This document shows, in pieces, positions 59,101 to 64,000 of a stretch of 64,000 bases of DNA. The translations under genes were made by a program, and so were the position numbers. The notes under the pieces were generated by a model. That model was not told the DNA's origin and did not search any database. It saw nothing but the letters and a program-made list of their open reading frames with translations. The stretch covers positions 2,328,053 through 2,392,052 of the forward strand of contig NC_020504.1 of the NCBI RefSeq assembly GCF_000349325.1. Direction: 5' to 3'. Numbering within the stretch: the first letter of the stretch is position 1; each line of letters begins with the position of its first letter. Source of the DNA: Streptomyces davaonensis JCM 4913 (GTDB lineage Bacteria > Actinomycetota > Actinomycetes > Streptomycetales > Streptomycetaceae).

Positions 59101-61559
59101 CCGTCCCGCGCCGCCGCCTCGACGGCCTGGGTGAAGCGCACCGGGTTGCGCAGGTTGGCCGCCCAGTAGTCGGCGTCGCAGGTCGGCGTGGTGTGCGGGT
59201 CGGGGTGGGCGGTGGAGTAGAAGGCGACCCGCGGCCGAGCCGGGGCCAGGTCGGCGAGACGGGCCCGCAGTTCGGGCAGCAGCGGGTCCACCTGCGGGCT
59301 GTGCCCCGCTCCCTCGGCCCCCTTGATCCGCCGGGCCAGCAGCCCCTCGGCCTGCCAGTCGGCGACGAGTTCCTCGATGGCGTCGACGGCTCCGGAGACC
59401 ACGGTCGAGCGGGGTGAGGCTCCGACGGCGACGGAGACGGACGCGTGCCCGGCGAGCCGTCGCTCGGCCTCGTCCCAGTCGAGTTCGACCAGCGCCATGG
59501 TGCCCTTGCCCTGAAGGCCGCGGCGCAGCAACGCCACGCGGCGGCACAGCACCCGGGCACCGTCCTCGAGGCTGAGCGCCCCGCTGACCACAGCGGCGGA
59601 GACCTCGCCCATGGAGTGGCCGAGGACGGCGGCGGGTTCCAGGCCCCGGGAGCGCCAGACGGCGGCCAGGCCCACCTGCACGGCGAACAGGGCGATCTGG
59701 GTGGGCACCCCGTCCGTGTAGTCACCGGCGAGGAGCGTGGCGCGCAGTGACAGGTCCGACTCGGCGGCCACCACCGGTTCGAGCCGGTCCACGACGCGGG
59801 CGAACTCCGGTTCCCCGGCGAGGAGTTCGCGCCCCATTCCGGACCACTGGGAGCCGTGTCCGGAGAAGATCCAGACGGCGCCCGCGGCGGCCGCGGGCAG
59901 CACGGATCCCACGGGGTTCGGGCCGGGTTCCCCGGCGGTCAGCGACTTCAGGCCGACCGCCAGGGCATCGGGCGAGTCGGCGACGACCACGGCCCGTTCG
60001 GACAGCTGGGCGCGGCGTCGGCCCAGGGTGTGCGCCAGGTCGCGCATCCGGACATCCTGGCCGGGGCCGCGCAGCCAGTCGGCGAGACGCTCGGCGTTGG
60101 CGCGCAGCCCGCCCGGGGAGGCCCCGGAGACCGGGATCAGCCACGTCCGCTCCGCCGGCTCCGGCGGGCCGGCGGGAGCCGGCGCGGCCTGTTCCAGCAC
60201 GACGTGCGCGTTGGTGCCGCCCATCCCGAAGGAGGACACCGCCGCCAGCCGCGGGCCGCCGCCGGTGACCGGCCAGTCGGTGAGCGAGGTCGGCACGAAG
60301 AGCCGGGTGCCGTCCAGGTCGATGTCGGGGTTGAGCCGCCGGAAGTGGACGTTGGGCGGGATCCGGCCGTGCTGGAGACACAGCACCGTCTTGATCAGGC
60401 CCAGGACCCCGGCCGCCTCCTCGCAGTGGCCCATGTTGGTCTTGGCCGCGCCGAGGGCACAACGGCCCTGCCCGCCGCGGCCGTAGACCTCGGTCACCGC
60501 CGTCACCTCGATCGGGTCGCCGATCGGGGTGCCCGTGCCGTGGGTCTCCACCAGACCGACGGCTCCGGCGTCGACACCGGCCCGCTCGACCGCCTCGGCC
60601 AGGACGGCTCGCTGAGCGGCCACGGAGGGCGAGGTGAGGCTGTTGGACAGGCCGTCCTGGTTCACCGCGCTGCCCCGGATCACGGCACGCACCGGGTCGC
60701 CGTCGCGCAGGGCGTCGGAGAGCCGTTTGAGGACGACGACTCCGCAGCCCTCGGCGCGCACGAACCCGGCGGCGTCGGCGTCGAACGCCTTGCAGTGACC
60801 GTCCGGGTCGGTGATCCCGCCCTTGTACAGCGCGATGGTCACCAGCGGTGAGCTGATCACGTGGACCCCGCCGGCCAGCGCCAGGTCGGTGTCGCCGGTG
60901 CGCAGGGCCTGGCAGGCCAGGTGGACCGCCACCAGTGAGGAGGAGCAGGCCGTGTCGACGGCGATGGAGGGGCCGCGCAGATCGAGCAGGTACGACAGCC
61001 GCCCGACCGCGGTGCTGTGCGAGCCGCCGGTCACGGTGTGCGGGTCGTCGAGACCGTCCGGGTCCAGCAGCCGCTCCATGAGGTAGTCGGGGGCGGCGAT
61101 GCCCGTGTAGACGCCGGTGCGGGTGCCACGCAGGCTCGCGGGGTCGGTCCCGGAGTGTTCCAGCGCTTCCCAGGCCACCTCCAGCAGCAGTCGCTGCTGT
61201 GGATCCATGGCGAGGGCCTCGCGGGGCGAGATGCCGAAGAACTCCGCGTCGAATCCGGCCGCGTCGGCGAGGAAGCCGCCCCGCACGTGCGGCATCCGGC
61301 CGGGCATGTCGGGGTCCGGGGAGTAGTACGCGTCGACGTCCCAACGGCCGTCGGGGATCCGCGTCACCGCGTCACCGCCCTCGGCCAACAGGTCCCACAG
61401 CCGTTCCGGGGTGTCGGCGCCGCCGGGGTAGCGGCAGCCCAGGCCGACGACCGCGATGGGCTCCGGCGTGCCGGGGCCGGCGTCGGCGGACAGCTCGCGG
61501 GCCAGCGCGGCCCGTGCCTTGGGGGAGAGCTTGCCTATGAGCCCGGCCAGATCGGTCAT
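56148..61559 (-). CDS. Type I PKS module KS-AT-DH-KR-ACP
   Basis: 1803 residues from the ATG at 61557-61559 (ATGA overlap with the previous stop). N-terminal docking-like helix: [22 protein letters not shown]: Cys in [13 protein letters not shown] (~201), His in VETHGTGT and [11 protein letters not shown], a form like mycocerosate synthases. [14 protein letters not shown] (~648), with selectivity segment GAGHSPQVD rather than HAFH or [21 protein letters not shown] (~950) and [10 protein letters not shown]. No [16 protein letters not shown] (~1430), LDD (B-type) and [25 protein letters not shown] (~1724). Expected output is one extension with a double bond. Extender identity uncertain. Confidence 0.93.
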   Translation of the reverse strand: MTDLAGLIGKLSPKARAALARELSADAGPGTPEPIAVVGLGCRYPGGADTPERLWDLLAEGGDAVTRIPDGRWDVDAYYSPDPDMPGRMPHVRGGFLADAAGFDAEFFGISPREALAMDPQQRLLLEVAWEALEHSGTDPASLRGTRTGVYTGIAAPDYLMERLLDPDGLDDPHTVTGGSHSTAVGRLSYLLDLRGPSIAVDTACSSSLVAVHLACQALRTGDTDLALAGGVHVISSPLVTIALYKGGITDPDGHCKAFDADAAGFVRAEGCGVVVLKRLSDALRDGDPVRAVIRGSAVNQDGLSNSLTSPSVAAQRAVLAEAVERAGVDAGAVGLVETHGTGTPIGDPIEVTAVTEVYGRGGQGRCALGAAKTNMGHCEEAAGVLGLIKTVLCLQHGRIPPNVHFRRLNPDIDLDGTRLFVPTSLTDWPVTGGGPRLAAVSSFGMGGTNAHVVLEQAAPAPAGPPEPAERTWLIPVSGASPGGLRANAERLADWLRGPGQDVRMRDLAHTLGRRRAQLSERAVVVADSPDALAVGLKSLTAGEPGPNPVGSVLPAAAAGAVWIFSGHGSQWSGMGRELLAGEPEFARVVDRLEPVVAAESDLSLRATLLAGDYTDGVPTQIALFAVQVGLAAVWRSRGLEPAAVLGHSMGEVSAAVVSGALSLEDGARVLCRRVALLRRGLQGKGTMALVELDWDEAERRLAGHASVSVAVGASPRSTVVSGAVDAIEELVADWQAEGLLARRIKGAEGAGHSPQVDPLLPELRARLADLAPARPRVAFYSTAHPDPHTTPTCDADYWAANLRNPVRFTQAVEAAARDGLRVFVEVSPHPIVAQSVTETLDHAGVEEAAVVPTLRRDQPEVATLLTHLGQLHCLGVPLDPDLFHPAGTAVDLPLNSWQHRRYWLSEGERRTPAADTGAHPLLGAHIRLPGSPARHVWQARVSLDRLPWLADHSSRDLVVMPGTGYCEIALAAAGEAFGAPPEALRVTDVEYRHLLVLNRPVDVTTELTRQEDGTALVEIATASHTGARVVHATARVHRRDPLAADRPAPSLSTLMADHPGFGDPAEVYARMRRFGQFHGPAFAGLVEVRRPTGEPGEGLIASTLCRVEWPKAATRHPHYRVHPAFLDACLHAAVACVPEVPGRHHLPAGIRRLDVHGDFGTVTYCHAEVRAAPEEAGYLARLHLLDAQGHLVAELDGLYFKQFDEAALPVSLHDKLYAQTWERAALPEPPADPRPVRWLVLDDGADGSGPETGQVLARADWRDPDAVAAALAADTDCTDVLFRADGPAPGHGEDTLAEGAARVLAVSRVVAGLAGRAARGAPPPRLWLLTRGAQSVDPGERPDLAQVALRGLGRSLLFEHPELRPTLLDLDPGSAGLAELAAEVASGATDDEIAWRAGERRLARLTATDLPAADPTVPVVRPGGGYLVTGGLTGLGLFTAGRLVEQGAGCVVLNARSAPSPEAEEAIRRMRATGAQVVVVRGDIAEPGTARGLVEAVHETGATLRGVIHSAAALDDGVIAGLDAESLEKVWRPKAVGAWRLHEATEDLDLDWWTGYSSIAALLGAGGQGNYAAASAWLDGLAQWRAAAGLPALSVNWGGWAEIGAARDLELAAFGLLRPQEGIEALEGLLAHGRTRAGVTRIHPGLLAETYPELTGSSFFAGLLSGGQEELGAGDWPGPDALSGLSGQELLDTVHGRLVLLAGRTLGMPAGELDPARPLVKLGLDSLMAVRIKNAVQRDFGMALPVALLLQGASVDRLAREVVRALPGSADDPVDDEAAQIAEKARARAARRGRRGDRRKDG

Positions 61560-64000
61560 CGCTGGTCCTCCTCGGCGTCGGTGCCGGTCGCGGTCGCGTC
61601 CCCTGATTCGGCCGCGGCCAGGATCTCCGCCAACAGCTGGGCGTCCGTCTCGTCGTCGGCGGCGGCGAGGTCGCCCTCGGCCACCCCTTCGGGCTCGGGC
61701 CGCCCGGCGGCCTCGGCCGCGGGTGCCACACCGAGTCGTACGGCGAGTTCGGCGGCGAGCGAGGCCAGGTCCCCATGCGCCCAGACCAGGGCCGCGGACA
61801 GCTTCAGGCCCGTGCCGCCCTCCAGCCGGTTGCGCAGTTCCAGGGCCATCAGGGAGTCGAGCCCCAGGGACGACATCGGGGCCCGCTCGTCGACCGCTCC
61901 TTCGCTCCGCCCCAGGACGCCGCACACCTGCTCCACGACGTACCCGGCGAGGATCCGGCGGGCCCGGTCCGGGGATGCCTCCGTGACCCGGGTCAGCAGC
62001 GGAGCCGCCGTCGGGCCGTCGGACTCCGCCGGCGCCCGGAGCCGGTCGAACAGGGACGAGTCGCGCACCGCCGGCTGGTCCTTGAACCACTCGTCCGGGT
62101 CGAAGGAGACGAACGCCGTTTGGGTGCGCCGCCCGGAGATCAGAGCCTCCAGCGCCGCCATGCCGTCCTCCGGTTCGATGAGCCGGTACCCGCGCTCGCC
62201 GAGCTCCTGGGCGAGCCCGATCCGTGCCCAGGGGCCCCAGTTGACGGACAGGGCGGGCAGTCCGCGGGCCCGGCGCCGGTGGACGAGACCGTCGAGCCAG
62301 GAGCCGGCGGCGGCGTACCCGGCCTGGCCCGCGTTGCCGAACACGGCGGCGGTGGAGGAGTACGCCACCCACCAGTCCAGTTCGCACCCCTCGGTGGCCT
62401 CGTGCAGCCGCCAGGCGCCGAGGGCCTTGGCCCGCCAGACCTTCTCGAGCCGCGCGGCGTCCAGGCCGGCCAGCACCCCGTCGTCGAGGACCACGGCCGC
62501 GTGCAGGACGCCGCGCAGGGTGGCGCCGGGTGCTCCGGCCGCCTCGACGAGCCGCCGGGCGGTGTCCTGTTCGGCGATGTCCCCGCGGACGACGAGCACC
62601 TCGGCGCCGGCCTCGCGCATCCGCTCGATGGCCTTCTCGGCCTCCGGGGAGGGCGCGGAGCGGCCGTTGAGCACCAGGCGACGCGCACCGAGCCCGGCCA
62701 GATGTCCGGCGGTGTGCAGACCGAGGCCCGACAGACCGCCGGTCACGATGTAGCCGCCGTACGGACGGATCACGGGGACGGCGTCGGCGACGGTGACCTC
62801 GGTCTCCCCGGACTCGGGCACGGTGATCACGAGCTTGCCGGTGTGCTCGGCGCCCGCCATCGTCCGGAACGCGTCCGCGGCCCGGTCCAGGGGCCAGGTG
62901 GTGTGCGGCAGGGGGGCGAGCCGGCCCGCGGCGAACTCCGCGAAGACCTCGTCGAGCAGCTGCCGCATCAGCACCGGGCGGGTGCGGGCCAGCAGGTCGG
63001 CGTCGACCGAGGCGAAGGTGAGGGCGCGGGTGAAGGGCAGCAGGCCGAGGCGCATGTCGTCGTGGAGGTCGCGCTTGCCGATCTCCACGAACCTGCCGTG
63101 TTCGGCGAGGACTTCGACGCCCCTGCGCAGAGCGGGGCCGGTCAGCGAGTTCAGTACGACGTCCACGCCGCGGCCGTCGGTGGCGGCGAGCACCTCGTCG
63201 GCCCAGTCCAGGCTCCGGGAGTCCGAGACGTGCCGGATCCCCATGTCCCGCAGCAGGCGCCGCTTGGCCGGGGTGCCCGCCGTGGCGTGGATCTCGGCCC
63301 CGGCCGCGCGGGCGATGGCGAGGGCGGCCATGCCGACGCCGCCGGTCGCGGAGTGGACGAGGACGTGTTCGCCGGCCGTGAGCCGGGCGAGGTGCCTGAG
63401 CCCGTACCAGGCGGTGACGAAGACCGAGGGCACGGTGGCCGCCTGGACGGGCGTCATGCCCTCGGGGAGCCGGGTGACGAGGCGGGCGGCCGTCGTGACG
63501 TACGACGCGAAGCACCCCCAGCCGGAGGCCACGACCAGGTTCCCGACCGCGAAGCCGGCGACGTCCGGGCCGACCGCGCTGATCCGGCCGGCGCACTCGG
63601 TGCCGAGCGGCTGGTCGCCGTCGCCCTGGCCGGCGTAGACGCCCATCGCCTTGAGCGTGTCGCTGAAGTTCAGTCCGGCGGCGCGTACTTCGATCTCCAC
63701 CTCGCCGGGTCCCGGCGGCCGGCGGTCGAAGGCCCGCAGCTCCAGCGCGTCTAGCCGGCCCGCGCGCCGGGTGACCAGCCGGAAGCCGTCCTCGCCGTAG
63801 CGGGCGGTGCGACGGGCCGGCGGGCGGGCGGGGTCGGACAGCGGGGCCGGCACGAAGCGGGCAAGGTGGCGTTGCCGGTCGCGGTGGGCGATGTCGTCCT
63901 CACCCGGGTCGCCGAGCAGTTCCTGGAGCACGCTGCCCGGGTCGCCGCCCCGCGGGTCGAGGTCGAGGAGGGTGGTGCGCAGGGCGGGGTGCTCGAAGCC
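61556..64000 (-). CDS. Type I PKS C-terminal part: ER-KR-ACP (5' end outside window)
   Basis: 815 residues of a protein that continues beyond the right edge; the first codon in the window is at 64000-63998. ER: LNFSDTLKAMGVYAGQ, GTECAGRISAVG and the NADPH motif HSATGGVGMAALAIARAAGA. KR: GGYIVTGGLSGLGLHTAG, LDD (B-type) and catalytic Tyr in [32 protein letters not shown]. The domain order resembles the end of a fully reducing MAS-like module; KS, AT and DH presumably lie outside. An acidic tail (ADDETDAQLLAEILAAAESG) may dock to the next PKS. The stop overlaps the next ATG. Confidence 0.92.
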   Translation of the reverse strand, partial: GFEHPALRTTLLDLDPRGGDPGSVLQELLGDPGEDDIAHRDRQRHLARFVPAPLSDPARPPARRTARYGEDGFRLVTRRAGRLDALELRAFDRRPPGPGEVEIEVRAAGLNFSDTLKAMGVYAGQGDGDQPLGTECAGRISAVGPDVAGFAVGNLVVASGWGCFASYVTTAARLVTRLPEGMTPVQAATVPSVFVTAWYGLRHLARLTAGEHVLVHSATGGVGMAALAIARAAGAEIHATAGTPAKRRLLRDMGIRHVSDSRSLDWADEVLAATDGRGVDVVLNSLTGPALRRGVEVLAEHGRFVEIGKRDLHDDMRLGLLPFTRALTFASVDADLLARTRPVLMRQLLDEVFAEFAAGRLAPLPHTTWPLDRAADAFRTMAGAEHTGKLVITVPESGETEVTVADAVPVIRPYGGYIVTGGLSGLGLHTAGHLAGLGARRLVLNGRSAPSPEAEKAIERMREAGAEVLVVRGDIAEQDTARRLVEAAGAPGATLRGVLHAAVVLDDGVLAGLDAARLEKVWRAKALGAWRLHEATEGCELDWWVAYSSTAAVFGNAGQAGYAAAGSWLDGLVHRRRARGLPALSVNWGPWARIGLAQELGERGYRLIEPEDGMAALEALISGRRTQTAFVSFDPDEWFKDQPAVRDSSLFDRLRAPAESDGPTAAPLLTRVTEASPDRARRILAGYVVEQVCGVLGRSEGAVDERAPMSSLGLDSLMALELRNRLEGGTGLKLSAALVWAHGDLASLAAELAVRLGVAPAAEAAGRPEPEGVAEGDLAAADDETDAQLLAEILAAAESGDATATGTDAEEDQR

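Noticed and set aside
56472..59417. A ~980-residue open frame antisense to the PKS gene
   Set aside because: Mirror frame of KS-AT-DH-KR coding; composition is repetitive Gly/Arg/Val and there is no start context or recognisable domain.

Overview
The window reads as chromosomal DNA of a Streptomyces or very close relative. It has very high GC with G/C-rich third codon positions, many GTG/TTG starts, ATGA/GTGA start-stop overlaps, rare TTA codons, secreted cellulose-degrading enzymes, LAL and NB-ARC regulators, and a large modular PKS/NRPS operon. No tRNA, rRNA, CRISPR array or replication origin was seen.

Layout. 0-7.2 kb: glyoxylate (purine/allantoin) catabolism. hyi and glxR run rightward, katA follows, and gcl lies opposite. 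hyi and gcl carry the same operator pair. A dense set of hairpins separates the convergent ends. 7.2-11.2 kb: a three-gene leftward unit made of a trypco2-domain protein, a trypsin-like/NACHT/polytopic membrane protein and a DUF6801-type surface protein. The genes overlap, and the NACHT gene has a TTA codon; this looks like a biological-conflict system. 11.3-15.0 kb: cellulose degradation, with an AA10 LPMO, a GH12 endoglucanase, three CebR-type 14-bp operators and a CebR-like LacI regulator. 15.0-16.7 kb: a lone TnpB-like protein lacking the zinc ribbon. 16.9-25.1 kb: two coupled acyl-CoA synthetases, a divergent GAF-LuxR regulator, a LAL regulator and a secreted trypsin. 25.2-30.7 kb: a winged-helix protein, CorA, a DUF2993 protein, and an MFS exporter facing a TetR regulator. 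30.8-37.3 kb: a sugar-scavenging locus (ROK regulator, GH27, GH95, SGNH hydrolase). In it the GH27 gene is destroyed by an IS200/IS605-like remnant and a frameshift, and the SGNH gene is frameshifted. 37.3-40.9 kb: two small coupled genes and an XRE/NB-ARC/TPR regulator.

40.9-64 kb is the most interesting part. It is one leftward operon, running off the right edge, for a polyketide-peptide hybrid. Transcription order is: PKS C-terminus (ER-KR-ACP), PKS KS-AT-DH-KR-ACP, PKS KS-AT-T-E (one frameshift), NRPS C-A*-MT-T-TE, type II thioesterase, acyl-CoA carboxylase beta subunit, stand-alone adenylation domain, MFS exporter. Two features stand out. The in-line A domain lacks the substrate-anchoring Asp and the A10 Lys, while a complete free-standing A domain with a threonine-like code sits downstream, so trans-aminoacylation is likely. 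In addition, a PKS module ends in a carrier protein plus an epimerization-type domain, an NRPS-like tail on a ketosynthase module.

Functions rest on reading motifs by eye. No database search was run. Statements about Streptomyces families and synteny are from memory.
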